A stretch of 64,000 nt of DNA from JAEUHZ01 sp964552795 (GCA_964552795.1 CAZKIO010000019.1:7653-71652), one strand, 5' to 3'; positions 33,701 to 43,512 are shown, counted from the stretch's first letter. The notes: generated by a model from the letters alone, not told the origin. Numbers and translations: made by a program.

Positions 33701-36295
33701 TCACGGCGAGAGCACGACGATCGTGCGCCTCTCCCCGGGCGAGCATCGCAATGCCTCGTCGACCAGCGTGAGGCGCGACCGGACTCGCTCCGCGCCGCGC
33801 GGCGCGTTGCTCCGCCACGCAACCACGTGGACATCGCCGGCCGGCACGAGCAGGTCGCGGCGCAGACCTTCCCGTTCCTGTGGAAGGAGCTGGAACTCAC
33901 GGACGGGACGCGCGCCTTCCTGCAGCGAGATCCAGACCGAGCCGTCGAACGCACCCTGGTCTCCGATCAAGCTCAGCATGGCCCGGCTGCCGACAGGCAC
34001 GATGGGAATGGACACGGATCGGCCCGCTCCGGAGGCCAACGAAACCTCGGCCTCGCCTTCGTGCTGCACGCCCCGCAGCGCGCCCCCCACACGAACGAGG
34101 TACTCGCCCGCGAGCAGGCCCTCGAGCTGGAACGTCCCGTCAATGCGTACCGGCGCGGAGGTCACGGGCCGCGCGGAGCCGCGCCATGGATCCATGTCCG
34201 GCACGGCACCGGAGTGACGGAGTACGGCGGTGGCGCGCAGATCGATCTCTGCCGCGCCATCCTCCTCCGAGCACTGTGCCCAATCCACGCGTCCGGTGAT
34301 GGTGAGCGAACGCCCCGGGTGCAGGTCGATCCGGACGTGCGCGGCTTCCGGGCAGGGCTCGACGCGGGAATGCGCGATCCCGCCGTCCGCGGCCATCACC
34401 CACAGGTCGTACCGACCGAAGGGAACGCCGTCGAAGCGCACCTCGCCGTGCGCGATCCGCCTGCGGTCGTCGGGGATCAACGCCGGCTGCCTGGCTCCGT
34501 CGGGCACGGCCACGAGGCGTGCGGTCCGTACGTGCAGCGGCTCGCCCGTGCGCGCATCCCGCACCGCGGCGACGATCCGCGCATTCGCGTCGCGCGAGCG
34601 CTCGAGCACGAAGCGCAGGTCGGATCGCGGCGGACGAGCCAGGCTGGAGACGCCCGCGCCGAGGAAGCCCGCCGAAGCGCCTGCGGGGTGGCTGACCTGG
34701 ACCGTGTAGTCGGATCCGTCCTCCAGATCCGCAATCGCGAACCGTCCGGCCGAGTCCGAGCGCGCACAGGCGAATTCCACCCGTTCGCCGGGTTCCGGAT
34801 CACGTTCGTGGCAACGCACGAGCGCTCCGGACACGGGCGCGCCCTCTCCATCGAGAACGACACCGGCGAGGACCGCGGCGTGCTGCAGCGAGAGGGTCAC
34901 GACCGGCGTGCCGCTCATCGCATCCGCGCGTACGAATCGACGCAGCGGCGCGAAACCCGCGGCCTCCACCTCGATCAGCGCGTTCACCTCGTCGACGTCC
35001 AGGTTGGAGAACCGAAAGGTGCCGCTGCCCGGTTCGGAGTGCGTTTCCCGCCCGGCGATGCGAACGGACGCGCCGCCGATCGCCACGCCGCCGGGGCCGC
35101 TCACCGACCCGTCGAGCGAACGGATGCGCGCTTGCGATGCAAGCACGACATCGATCCGCGCCGCGTCGCCGCCGCCCACGAGCCCCGCGTCAAGGACCCG
35201 GGTCGCGTAGCCGGCCTTGCGCACGACGAGGGTCGTTGCCGCGGGATCGCGGGCCGAGATCAGGCTCGGGATGTCGGCGATTCCGTCGATGTCCGTGGCC
35301 ATGAGCCGCGCGCGCAGGAGCGCCCGGTAGCCGGAGTCACGCATCTGCGCCGTGCTCAGGGTGACGTCGCGCCAGGGGTGCGCGCTGGACCTCCATTCGA
35401 CGATCGCGCGCTCGATGTGCCGGCCCGCAGCATCGCTCACCGCCACCCGCAGGCGATCCAGCGGCTCCAACTCGACACGCAGCGGCGCTGCGGAGTCCGA
35501 CTGGAGCAGCGTTTCCAAACAGATCGACGCAGCCGCATCCGCGGCGATCGCGATGAGGGTGGCCTGCTCGGAGTAGCGCGCGACGCGCGGTGCCGGAGCC
35601 AGAACGCCTTGGGCAGCGGTGGTTCCAAGGTGCTCCACGTGGGATCGCCCGGATCCGGACGGCGCGTGCACGAGGTAGATCTCGCACCCCTCGACGGGGT
35701 CCCCCGTTTCCCGGCGCACGGCCACGACGACGAGTTCGCGACCGCGCTCGAGCCGGAACCGCACGTGACCGCCGGCCTCGTCCGCGACGCCGGCGGCCCG
35801 CAGCCGCTGGACGCTCCCGATCCGTACGAGAGGCGCGTACGAATCCGCGCGAATGTCCACGGAAACCGTGTCCGCGGGCCCCGCCTCGAACGTGAAACGG
35901 CCCGACGCGTCGCTGACCAAGAAGGCGTGTGCCCCGGCCTTGTCCGTCACGATCACGCGCGCTCCGCCGACCGGCACATCCGTCGCCGCATCGACGATGA
36001 GGCCGGCGATCGCCCGCGGCAGGATCGAAGCGGGTGGCGGCGCGGCGGGCGCATCATCGGCGGCCACCGCGGCAGCCAGGCCCTCGACGCGTCGCGCGCC
36101 CGGAGCCGGACGGTCCACCTCGGCGGGGCCCGGACTGGAATGCGTCGGCCCGGCGCCGAGCCCGGGCCGTGCGTCGGGAACCGGCGCGGCGGACAGGTAC
36201 TCTCGCGCTCCCCACCCTCCGGCCACAATCGCGAAGACCCAGAGCAGCCCCCGCGTGACCCGACGGACTCGCGTCCGCGGTTGTGCGCGGCCCAC
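33701..36295 (-). CDS. Membrane protein with repeated carboxypeptidase-regulatory-like domains
   Basis: 864 residues from a GTG at 36295, two bases after the upstream stop. It has a basic N-terminus and one membrane helix (LLWVFAIVAGGWG), then a Pro/Ala-rich linker and about seven beta-sandwich repeats that open with strands like AGLIVDAATDVPVGGARV and AGVVLDGEGAPVSGALV and contain DASGRF or DSAGRF. It has the same architecture as the 19337 protein, but the repeats are more diverged and it is shorter. It is predicted to be surface- or periplasm-exposed, and it is sandwiched between a Cys-rich secreted protein and a C-terminally anchored protein. Confidence 0.78.
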   Translation of the reverse strand: MGRAQPRTRVRRVTRGLLWVFAIVAGGWGAREYLSAAPVPDARPGLGAGPTHSSPGPAEVDRPAPGARRVEGLAAAVAADDAPAAPPPASILPRAIAGLIVDAATDVPVGGARVIVTDKAGAHAFLVSDASGRFTFEAGPADTVSVDIRADSYAPLVRIGSVQRLRAAGVADEAGGHVRFRLERGRELVVVAVRRETGDPVEGCEIYLVHAPSGSGRSHVEHLGTTAAQGVLAPAPRVARYSEQATLIAIAADAAASICLETLLQSDSAAPLRVELEPLDRLRVAVSDAAGRHIERAIVEWRSSAHPWRDVTLSTAQMRDSGYRALLRARLMATDIDGIADIPSLISARDPAATTLVVRKAGYATRVLDAGLVGGGDAARIDVVLASQARIRSLDGSVSGPGGVAIGGASVRIAGRETHSEPGSGTFRFSNLDVDEVNALIEVEAAGFAPLRRFVRADAMSGTPVVTLSLQHAAVLAGVVLDGEGAPVSGALVRCHERDPEPGERVEFACARSDSAGRFAIADLEDGSDYTVQVSHPAGASAGFLGAGVSSLARPPRSDLRFVLERSRDANARIVAAVRDARTGEPLHVRTARLVAVPDGARQPALIPDDRRRIAHGEVRFDGVPFGRYDLWVMAADGGIAHSRVEPCPEAAHVRIDLHPGRSLTITGRVDWAQCSEEDGAAEIDLRATAVLRHSGAVPDMDPWRGSARPVTSAPVRIDGTFQLEGLLAGEYLVRVGGALRGVQHEGEAEVSLASGAGRSVSIPIVPVGSRAMLSLIGDQGAFDGSVWISLQEGARPVREFQLLPQEREGLRRDLLVPAGDVHVVAWRSNAPRGAERVRSRLTLVDEALRCSPGERRTIVVLSP

Positions 36296-36297
36296 GG

Positions 36298-36780
36298 CTA
36301 GCCTCCGCAGAGGGTTGTCACTCCCTCCCAGCAGCGGAACCTGTGTCCCACAGGGTCGGTGGGGCCGGCAGCGATCGCGTACCACGAGCACTCGATGCCC
36401 CAGACCGGTTCCTCGTTCTCCCCGAACTCGGCGATGCACTCCGATTGGTAGCAATCGATCGTGTAGCCGCTCGCAGTGTCGGGCATCCTGTGGTGACAGA
36501 GATCCCCCGGAGCTCCGGGGATGCAATTTCCATCGCTGCCATCAGGCGCGTAATAGCCAGGTGCGCTGGCACAATTCGCGTTCGGCGGCTTGGCGCAGGG
36601 GCCGCTGCAGGAAAGGGAGGCGGGCGTGTAGAACTCGCCGTCTTCGCAGCAGCAGTCCGGCGCGGGGTTCAATTGACAATCCTGTCCCCGGATGGAGGGG
36701 CCGCCCGTGACGATGAGTGCGGCGCCAATAAGGATCAGAAGGACAGGTGCGAGTTGCCCGGTCGGTGAACGGAACAGCAT
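36298..36780 (-). CDS. Small Cys-rich secreted protein
   Basis: 160 residues; ATG at 36780 with a strong SD (GGAGGAGA). A signal peptide (LAPVLLILIGAALIVTGG) is followed by a domain with 14 cysteines, including a CCC triplet and CSGPC, and many aromatic residues. This implies a disulfide-stabilised extracellular fold, but no family is recognised. It leads a three-gene operon (2- and 13-base gaps) with the repeat protein and the anchored protein. Confidence 0.72.
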   Translation of the reverse strand: MLFRSPTGQLAPVLLILIGAALIVTGGPSIRGQDCQLNPAPDCCCEDGEFYTPASLSCSGPCAKPPNANCASAPGYYAPDGSDGNCIPGAPGDLCHHRMPDTASGYTIDCYQSECIAEFGENEEPVWGIECSWYAIAAGPTDPVGHRFRCWEGVTTLCGG

Positions 36781-36952
36781 GGCTCTCCTCCAGCGTTCAT
36801 TCTCCTGCGATCCACAAAGAGTCAGGGAACAACGGGTCTGCGACGGCCCGCTGCCTCTCTCCGCGGACGAGGATGCTCCTGGAACCGGCGGGCGTCAAGG
36901 CCGGGACCGGGTAGCCCGACGCGGGGTGCCGTGCCTGCGTCCCCGGGGACCC

Positions 36953-38020
36953 TCAGCCCTCTTGGGGAGGCGCGTCCCCGGCCTGATCGCGCCGGTCCAG
37001 TAACCCATCCTCGCGCAGGCGCGCGACCACCTCGCGCAGCACGGTGTCGAACGGTTTCGGACGCCAGCCGAGTTCCTCGCGTGCCTTGCGGGCATTGAAA
37101 CGCAACTCGACGCCGAGCATCGCCAGCGCCTGCGGCGGCGTCAGCTCCAGCGGCCGGATCCTGTCGACGAGACGCGCGCCCGCGACCACCAGTGGCCACA
37201 GCGCGCGCGGCACGACGAACCGTGGGCCGCGGCCGCCCGTCGCCTGCGCCATCCGCTGGAACAGCTCCATCGTCGACATCCAACTCTCGACCAACAGGTA
37301 GCGCTCGCCCCGCCGGCCGCGGTCGAGCGCCAGGATGCAGCCGTCGGCGGTGTCGTCCACGCCCAGCACGCTGATCGAACCTGGCGGCGCGGCGATGGGC
37401 GCCTTGCGCTGCTCCACCAACCGCAGCGACCGCAGCGTGTTCGAGTTCTTGCCGCTCGCGCCGAAGATCGCGCCGGGATTCACGATCACCACGTCGAGCT
37501 GGCTGGCGGCGGCGCGCACGAGCTGCTCGGCGGCGTGCTTCGTCGTCGCGTAATCGACGCCCAGCGGGCCGTTGTTCCACTCGATCGTCTCGTCCAGCGT
37601 CTCGGGTCCCCTCCCGTGCCCGACCGCCACCACCGAGCTGACGTGCAGGAAGCGGTCGACCTTGGCGGCGCGCGCGGCGGCGAGCACGCTGCGGGTGCCC
37701 TCCACGTTGACGCGCCGCTGCGCTTCGCCGTCGCGCGTCTTGTAGCTGATCAGCGCGCCAGAGTGCACCAGTTGCGCGCGGCGGCCGGAGGATCGTGCGC
37801 GCGTGGCGGTGGAGCTCGCGGCGGCGTGGATCGAACCGGGGTCCGTCAGGTCGCCGTCGTGCCAGTGCACGCCGAGGGCGGTGAGTTCGGCGCGGTCGGA
37901 CGTCGGCCGCGCGAGCACGTGCACCTCGTCGCCGCGGCGCACGAGCCGCTCGACGATCGCGGTGCCGAGGAATCCGGTGCCGCCCGTCACCAGCACGGTC
38001 GCGGGCTCGTGCGTGCTCAT
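36953..38020 (-). CDS. NAD-dependent epimerase/dehydratase (SDR)
   Basis: 355 residues of extended SDR fold. The cofactor loop is VTGGTGFLG (residues 11-19) and the active site has S128/S129 with Y157 and K161 (YATTK). The ending resembles the dihydroflavonol-reductase/sterol-dehydrogenase branch (LGWRPKPFDTVLREVV). The substrate is unknown; candidates are nucleotide sugars or a steroid/hopanoid-like alcohol. A region at residues about 65-85 is unusually Arg/Ser/Ala-rich for the family. The start overlaps the histidine kinase stop (ATGA). Confidence 0.88.
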   Translation of the reverse strand: MSTHEPATVLVTGGTGFLGTAIVERLVRRGDEVHVLARPTSDRAELTALGVHWHDGDLTDPGSIHAAASSTATRARSSGRRAQLVHSGALISYKTRDGEAQRRVNVEGTRSVLAAARAAKVDRFLHVSSVVAVGHGRGPETLDETIEWNNGPLGVDYATTKHAAEQLVRAAASQLDVVIVNPGAIFGASGKNSNTLRSLRLVEQRKAPIAAPPGSISVLGVDDTADGCILALDRGRRGERYLLVESWMSTMELFQRMAQATGGRGPRFVVPRALWPLVVAGARLVDRIRPLELTPPQALAMLGVELRFNARKAREELGWRPKPFDTVLREVVARLREDGLLDRRDQAGDAPPQEG

Positions 38021-39954
38021 GCGGGCGACTTGGGCTCGCGCCGTTCGGGCAGCTCGACGCGCGCGATCGTGCCTGGACCTTCGGACTCGGGCCGCGGCTC
38101 GAGTGAGATCGTGCCGTTCATTTCCTCGACGATGCGCCGCGAGATCGCCAGGCCCAGGCCCGTCCCGTGGCTGCGCGTCGTGAAGTACGGTTCGAACAGG
38201 CGCGCGCGCACCGTCTCGGACAGGCCCGGGCCGCGGTCGGCGATCTCCAGCACCACGCGCGTCCCCGCGCCGTCCGTGCGCCGGGAGAGCGTGACGGCGA
38301 GCTCGCCGCCCTCGGGCATCGCCTCCAGCGCGTTCGACACGAGGTTGATCAGCACCCGCCGCAACTCGCCGCGATCCGCGAAGACCGTGAATCCCTCGCC
38401 GGCCACCGCGACCTTGACGCGCAGCTCGCGCGCCCAGGCCGCGTTCAGATCGAGCACTTCGTCCACGAGCGCGCGTACGTCGACGACGGCGGGGTTGGGC
38501 TTGCGCGCGCCGGCGAAGGCCGAGAAGTCCGAGGCGATCTTGCGCATGTTGTCGACCTGCCTGCGGATCAGCGTGATCGTGCGGTCGAAGATCGCCCCGA
38601 ACTCCGGGCTGTCCTCCTTGCGCGCGCGGTCGAGCAGGTTGGCCGACAGCAGCACCGGCGTCAGCGGGTTCTTGATCTCGTGCGCGACCTGGCGCGCCAT
38701 CTCGCGCCAGGCGGCGTCCTTCTCGGCCTTGATCAGCTTGACGCGGCTCTCCTTGAGCTCGCCCGTCATGTCGTTGAAGGCGCGCGCCAGGTCGCCCAGC
38801 TCGTCGTCGGTCTCGACGGCGACGCGCGCGTCCAGGTCGCCGCCCGCGACCTGCACGGTGTGCGCCTTCAGCTCGCGGATCGGACGGGTGGTGCGGCGCG
38901 CCACGAGGATCGTGATCATCACCACCACGCTCAGCACGAGCCCCGTCGCGCCCCACAACACGCGCCGCAGTTGCAGCACGGTCGCGTAGGTGTCGCGGTC
39001 GTCGATTCCGACGCCCACGACCCAGCCGAACCCTCCCTGCGCGGGCCCCGCGCAGTGCTTGAAGGCCGCGTTCTTGCTGACGCCGCGGAAGTCGTAGGCG
39101 GGGTACATGCCCCATTCGCTGGCGCGCGCGGCGGCCACGAGTTGCGGCAGCTCGACCGGCGGATCCGCGACCCGGCGGCCGTACAGGTTCGTGTCCGGGT
39201 GCGCGATGATCGTGTTGCAATCCGACATCCACAGCCAGGTGTACGACGACTGGTAGATGTCCTCGCCCTCGAGCGGCATGCGCGGACGCACCTTGCGCAT
39301 CACGCGGTTCTGCACGTGGCTCCAGTTCATCAGCGCGTACACGGCCCCGACGACCACGTCCGGCTGCAGCGGATCGCGCACCGGGACGGCGAATCCCAGG
39401 TGGTAGTTTTCCGGGTGCGGCGTCGCGGCCGTGCTGCGCGGCGGCAGCAGGTCGCTCTGGTGGTGGTCGACGCGCACCGTCTCGCCGCGCAGCGCCTGCT
39501 GCAGCCAGCCCTGACGGCGGTAGTCGCGCTGCAGCCCCGCCAGCACCTCGGGCGCCAGCGGCTCGCCGCGCGCGTCGACCGTGTTGGACACGACCAGCTC
39601 GCCGCGTGCGTTCACCGCCAGGATCAGGTCCCACACCTTGCTGCGCTGCACGAACCGGTTGCAGCCGGCCTGCAGCGTGCCCCGGAACCCGGCCTCCTGT
39701 CCGTCCCACTCGGCGATGGTCCACGACGCCAGCGGCGTCGTGCCCAGGAACAGCTCGACGTCGAGCTCGCGCTCGCGCACCAGATCGTCGACGCGCTCGG
39801 CCGTCTCGCCGGCCATGGTCAGGAGATAGAAGCGCACCGTCTCCCAGTGCCGCTCCCCCATCTTCGTGTCCACGTACCACGTGAACCCCAGGAAGGGCAG
39901 CAGGACCGCCGCGAGCACGGTGAGGACCCACTTCGTCGCGATCCTGCGCAGCAT
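38017..39954 (-). CDS. Membrane sensor histidine kinase
   Basis: 645 residues. The order is TM1 (about 8-27), a large periplasmic dCache-like sensor domain (about 28-330), TM2 (331-352), HAMP (353-405), DHp with phospho-acceptor H425 in AHEIKNP, and the ATPase domain with the N box (NLVSNALEA, N541), DRGPGLS and GTGLGLAIS. It resembles NtrY/AtoS-type kinases. No response regulator lies beside it. The epimerase follows with an ATGA overlap, so kinase and enzyme are made together. It shares a -10-like palindrome with the divergent GT9 gene only 23 bases away. Confidence 0.95.
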   Translation of the reverse strand: MLRRIATKWVLTVLAAVLLPFLGFTWYVDTKMGERHWETVRFYLLTMAGETAERVDDLVRERELDVELFLGTTPLASWTIAEWDGQEAGFRGTLQAGCNRFVQRSKVWDLILAVNARGELVVSNTVDARGEPLAPEVLAGLQRDYRRQGWLQQALRGETVRVDHHQSDLLPPRSTAATPHPENYHLGFAVPVRDPLQPDVVVGAVYALMNWSHVQNRVMRKVRPRMPLEGEDIYQSSYTWLWMSDCNTIIAHPDTNLYGRRVADPPVELPQLVAAARASEWGMYPAYDFRGVSKNAAFKHCAGPAQGGFGWVVGVGIDDRDTYATVLQLRRVLWGATGLVLSVVVMITILVARRTTRPIRELKAHTVQVAGGDLDARVAVETDDELGDLARAFNDMTGELKESRVKLIKAEKDAAWREMARQVAHEIKNPLTPVLLSANLLDRARKEDSPEFGAIFDRTITLIRRQVDNMRKIASDFSAFAGARKPNPAVVDVRALVDEVLDLNAAWARELRVKVAVAGEGFTVFADRGELRRVLINLVSNALEAMPEGGELAVTLSRRTDGAGTRVVLEIADRGPGLSETVRARLFEPYFTTRSHGTGLGLAISRRIVEEMNGTISLEPRPESEGPGTIARVELPERREPKSPA

Positions 39955-39963
39955 CGTCGCGGT

Positions 39964-39970
39964 TAGTCTA
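39964..39970. promoter_or_regulatory. Bidirectional -10-like element between kinase and GT9
   Basis: It reads TAGTCT on plus, 8 nt before the GTG at 39978, and TAGACT on minus, 10 nt before the ATG at 39954. The intergenic space is only 23 bases, so both transcripts would be nearly leaderless and their promoters must overlap. Confidence 0.4.
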
Positions 39971-39977
39971 CTGCCCC

Positions 39978-41030
39978 GTGTCCGCGACCCCGACTCGCAT
40001 CCTGATCGTGCGCCTCTCGCACCTGGGGGACGTCGTCCACGCCCTGCCCGTGTTCCACGCCCTGCGCGCGGCCCACCCCGACGCGCGGATCGCGTGGGCG
40101 ATCCAGCCCGAGTTCGCGCCGCTGCTCGACGGACTGCCCGGCCTGGAGCGCACGATCCTGTTCCAGCGCCGCCGGGGCGCGCTGGCCTGGGTGCGCCTCG
40201 CCGCGGACCTCGAGGCCTTCGGCGCCGACTGGTCGATCGACTGCCAGGCCAACACGAAGAGCGCGATGGTGGCGCTCGCCGCGCGCGCGCCGCGCCGCAG
40301 TGGCCTGGCGCGCGCCGACTGGCGCGAGCCTTTCGCGGCCGGCACGCTCACCGATCCGGCGCCGCCCCTGCCGCCGGGATGCCGGCACGCGGTCGACCGC
40401 ATGCTGCATCTCGCGGGGCACGCGGCCCGCCGGCCGGTTCGCGCGCCGTGCTTCGACCTGGGGCTCTCGGCCGCCGAACGCGCGCAGGGCGAGCGGCGTT
40501 GCAGCGAACTCCTGCCCGGCGAGGGCGGAACGATCCTGCACCTGGCGCCCGCGAGCGACGTCCGCGCCTGGCCCGCGGAACGCTTCGAGGAGCTGGCGCG
40601 CGCCGCGGCCGAGCGCGCCGACGTCCTCGTGATCAGCGGCCCCGCCGAGGCCGAGGACGGCCGCGCGCTCGCGGCACGCCTCTCCCGTCCGCGGGTGCGC
40701 CACTGGACCGCGCAGCGCGGCTTGCGCGAGCTCGCCGCCGTGTTCCACGCCGCCGCCGCACGCGGCGCGCGCTTCGTCGGCTGCGACTCTGGTCCGATGC
40801 ACCTGGCCTGGACCCGCGGCCTGCCGGTCGTCCTGCTGGCCGGGCCGCAGGACGCGCGGCGCACGGGGCCCTGGCCGGCGGACGCGCCGGCGAATCCGGA
40901 TCACAGGGTCGTGCGCGCGGCCGCCCAACCCGACTGCGCCCCGTGCCGCGCGCGGACCTGCGCGCATCCCGAAGGGCCCGTCTGCATGCGGCGCATCCGC
41001 GCAGAGGACGTGCTCGGCGCGCTGACCTGA
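39978..41030 (+). CDS. GT9-family glycosyltransferase (heptosyltransferase-like)
   Basis: 350 residues, GTG start. It shows the GT9 N-terminal ILIVRLSHLGDVVHALPVF and the C-terminal CDSGPMHLAW donor-binding motif. The family adds ADP-heptose to the LPS core. The C-terminus has an added Cys-rich segment (CAPCRARTCAHPEGPVC) that is common in bacterial WaaC/F-like proteins. With the LPS kinase, acyltransferase and LptF/G genes nearby, an LPS core role is the best inference, but the acceptor and donor are unproven. It ends one base before the convergent TPR lipoprotein. Confidence 0.88.
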   Translation: MSATPTRILIVRLSHLGDVVHALPVFHALRAAHPDARIAWAIQPEFAPLLDGLPGLERTILFQRRRGALAWVRLAADLEAFGADWSIDCQANTKSAMVALAARAPRRSGLARADWREPFAAGTLTDPAPPLPPGCRHAVDRMLHLAGHAARRPVRAPCFDLGLSAAERAQGERRCSELLPGEGGTILHLAPASDVRAWPAERFEELARAAAERADVLVISGPAEAEDGRALAARLSRPRVRHWTAQRGLRELAAVFHAAAARGARFVGCDSGPMHLAWTRGLPVVLLAGPQDARRTGPWPADAPANPDHRVVRAAAQPDCAPCRARTCAHPEGPVCMRRIRAEDVLGALT

Positions 41031-41031
41031 C

Positions 41032-42294
41032 TCAGGGGCCGTCCGGCTTCTCCAGCTCCGCGATGCGCTTCGACACGTCGCGGTACTCGGGCCAGAACAG
41101 GTCGATCTTGCGCAGGATCTCGAGCTCCGCCTCGGGCGTCGCTGCCTGCGCGGCCTGTGCGTACAGGTCCGCGGCGTGCCGCACGTACTCCTTGAGCGTG
41201 TCGCGGCGCGTGATCGCGTCCTTGTAGAACTGCGCCTCGGCCAGCAGCGCGTCGTAGCGCTTCACCGCCTCCTCGAAGCGCCAGTCGCGCTCCAGCGAGA
41301 GGCCGTCGCGGTACTGGACCTCGAACCCGCCCTCGCGCACCTCGTCGAGCACGCCCTTGGCGTGATCCTTCTGCAGCACGGTGCGCTCCAGCGCGGCCTC
41401 GGCCAGCTTCGTGGCGCTGTCGAGGCGGCCGCGCACGATCTCCATCCGCGCGCTGCGCAGGTCGCGCGCCACGCTCATCTCGTTCTCCATGCGCTCGATG
41501 CCCTGCGCGGCGTCGGCGCTGTCCGGGTCCAGGGCCAGCGCGGCGCGGTACTCGCCGCGCGCGGCGCCGTAGCGGCCCTCGGCCTCGAACGCCCGCCCGG
41601 CGGCCACGCGCTGGATCGCCAACAGGGACTGCACCTGCTGCTTGCGCTCGACCGCACGCTGGTCCTCGAGCCGGTACTTCTCGGCGTACGTGAAGCGCGA
41701 GCGCGCGACCTCCAGCCAGTAGTCCGACAGCGCGTGGAGCCCGTCCTTGAAGTAGGCGCTCCCCAGGCCCGCGCGGTACTGCAGGATCATCAGGCAGATC
41801 TCGCGCCCGACCCGCGCGCCGCGGTTGTCGGGTTCGTGCGCCAGCGCGCGCTCGTAGGCCTCCAGCGCCTCGGGGATGCGGTCCTCGGCGTGCAGTTCCA
41901 GCCCCTCGTCGAGCGCCGTCTGGGCCAGCTTGAGTCCCGTCTTCTCGAACCAGTCGCGCGCGACCGCGGAATCGGGATCGATCGCCAGCGCGCTCCGGAA
42001 GGCCTCCTGCGCCTCGAGATCGCGGTCCTGGAAGGTGAGCCGGCGGCCCTTCTCGATCCACCACGCCACCGTCGCTTCGCGGTGCAGCCTCTGCGCACGC
42101 GCGTCGTCCGGGCGGCGCTCGACGGCCTCCGCGGCCACGCGCACCGCCTTGTCGAACTGGCCGTGGTCGACCAGCCAGCGCACGTCCTTGTCGTGCTTCG
42201 CGCCGCTTCCGGCGCACGCCGAGAGGAGCAGCGCCCAGGGAAGGATCGACGGCAGCCGGCCGGACCGGAAAAAGGTGCTGGGGTGCTGGTGCAT
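41032..42294 (-). CDS. TPR lipoprotein
   Basis: 420 residues. Lipobox LLSACAG after a signal (LPSILPWALLLSACA). Several TPR pairs are visible (DLEAQEAFRSALAIDPDSAVA; RIPEALEAYERALAHEPDN; RYGAARGEYRAALALDPDS), interspersed with long charged helices. It is probably an outer-membrane-associated assembly or scaffolding factor; specific function unknown. It lies downstream of the LptG-like gene on the same strand. A TAGCCT -10-like element is at 42356-42361, 62 bases upstream. Confidence 0.82.
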   Translation of the reverse strand: MHQHPSTFFRSGRLPSILPWALLLSACAGSGAKHDKDVRWLVDHGQFDKAVRVAAEAVERRPDDARAQRLHREATVAWWIEKGRRLTFQDRDLEAQEAFRSALAIDPDSAVARDWFEKTGLKLAQTALDEGLELHAEDRIPEALEAYERALAHEPDNRGARVGREICLMILQYRAGLGSAYFKDGLHALSDYWLEVARSRFTYAEKYRLEDQRAVERKQQVQSLLAIQRVAAGRAFEAEGRYGAARGEYRAALALDPDSADAAQGIERMENEMSVARDLRSARMEIVRGRLDSATKLAEAALERTVLQKDHAKGVLDEVREGGFEVQYRDGLSLERDWRFEEAVKRYDALLAEAQFYKDAITRRDTLKEYVRHAADLYAQAAQAATPEAELEILRKIDLFWPEYRDVSKRIAELEKPDGP

Positions 42295-42393
42295 GGTGGG
42301 TTCGGCGGGGAAGACCCCGGGGGACGCCGCGCGGTCGCGGTTCTTCCCGGCGAGCAGGCTACCCGCTGCGGGACGCCGGTTGCGAGCGTCCCG

Positions 42394-43512
42394 TCACGAG
42401 CGCATCGAGTCGTACAGGGCGATGCCCAGGCTTCCGAACAAGAGGATCGGCAGCCAGGCCGCCAGGGCCGGATCCAGCGCGCCCTGGATCCCCAGGCTGC
42501 GGCAGACGAAGTCGGCCGCGAAGTACGTGATGCACAATCCGAAGGCCGCGGCGGCGGTGCGCGTGCCCCGTCCGCGCTCGTGGCGCATCAGGAGCGGCAG
42601 CCCGATCAGGACCAGGACCAGGTTCCCGAGCGGGAAGGTCACGTGGTACTGCAGCAGCGTCTGGTAGACGCCGTTGTCGGGGTCCCGGCGCCCCATCTCG
42701 GCCGCCTCCGCGAACGAGAGCTCGAGTTGCGCCTCGCGCGCGCGCCAGAACGTCAGCACCAGCTCGGGGGTGAATTCGAAGCCCTCCAGGCGCGTCACGG
42801 GTTCGGTGCGCTGCGCGCCCTCGACCATCTGTCGCACGCCGCCGATCAGGCGCCAGCCGGGCGGGTCGGCGTCGGGCTCCCAGACGGCGCGGTCGGCCGT
42901 GACGCTGGCCCAGCGCGCGGCGGAAAACAGGTGCGCGTCCAGGTCCTCGATCAGCGGCGGTCCGCCGTCCGCCGGCCGTGGCCGGAACTTCCCGAGGCGC
43001 ACGACGTTGCCCTGGCCGTCGCGCAGCCACAGGTTCTCGTACACGCGATCGAGCGTGTGATGGTCGAGCAGGTGGAGCAGCGTGTCGCGCCGGTCCGCCA
43101 GGCGCGCCGACGCGGTCTCGCGCAGCGCGAACATCGCGGCGCCGATCAGCAGCGAGCACACGACGATCGGGGCCAGCAGCCGCTGCGCGCTCGTGCCCGC
43201 GGAGAGCGCCGCCACGGTCTCGTTGTGCCGTACGAGCTTGCCGACCGTGAACAGGCCGGCGACGAGGGTCACGAACGGCGCGACCTGCAGGAACAGGAAC
43301 GGCAGGTGCATCAGGTAGAACTGGACCACCAGCAGCACCGGCGGCCGTGTGCCGTCGGGTCTCAACTGCAGGTGCTCGTCCAGGTTCTGCGCCATGTCGA
43401 GGATCAGGTACAGGCCGACGACCAGCAGGAACGCCGTGGCGTAGGACGAGAGGAACAGCGACAGCACGTAGCGGTCGATGCGTCCCAGCCAGCGCAGGCG
43501 CCCGCGCTTCAT
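42394..43512 (-). CDS. lptG: LptF/LptG-family permease (LptG position)
   Basis: 372 residues with the YjgP/YjgQ architecture: three N-terminal helices, a periplasmic beta-jellyroll of about 180 residues and three C-terminal helices (YHVTFPLGNLVLVLIGLPLL...). The family extracts lipopolysaccharide from the inner membrane with the LptB ATPase. The start at 43512 (MKRGRLRWLGRIDRYVLSLF) overlaps the upstream LptF-like stop as ATGA. Which of the two is LptF or LptG is assigned only by order. Confidence 0.88.
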   Translation of the reverse strand: MKRGRLRWLGRIDRYVLSLFLSSYATAFLLVVGLYLILDMAQNLDEHLQLRPDGTRPPVLLVVQFYLMHLPFLFLQVAPFVTLVAGLFTVGKLVRHNETVAALSAGTSAQRLLAPIVVCSLLIGAAMFALRETASARLADRRDTLLHLLDHHTLDRVYENLWLRDGQGNVVRLGKFRPRPADGGPPLIEDLDAHLFSAARWASVTADRAVWEPDADPPGWRLIGGVRQMVEGAQRTEPVTRLEGFEFTPELVLTFWRAREAQLELSFAEAAEMGRRDPDNGVYQTLLQYHVTFPLGNLVLVLIGLPLLMRHERGRGTRTAAAAFGLCITYFAADFVCRSLGIQGALDPALAAWLPILLFGSLGIALYDSMRS

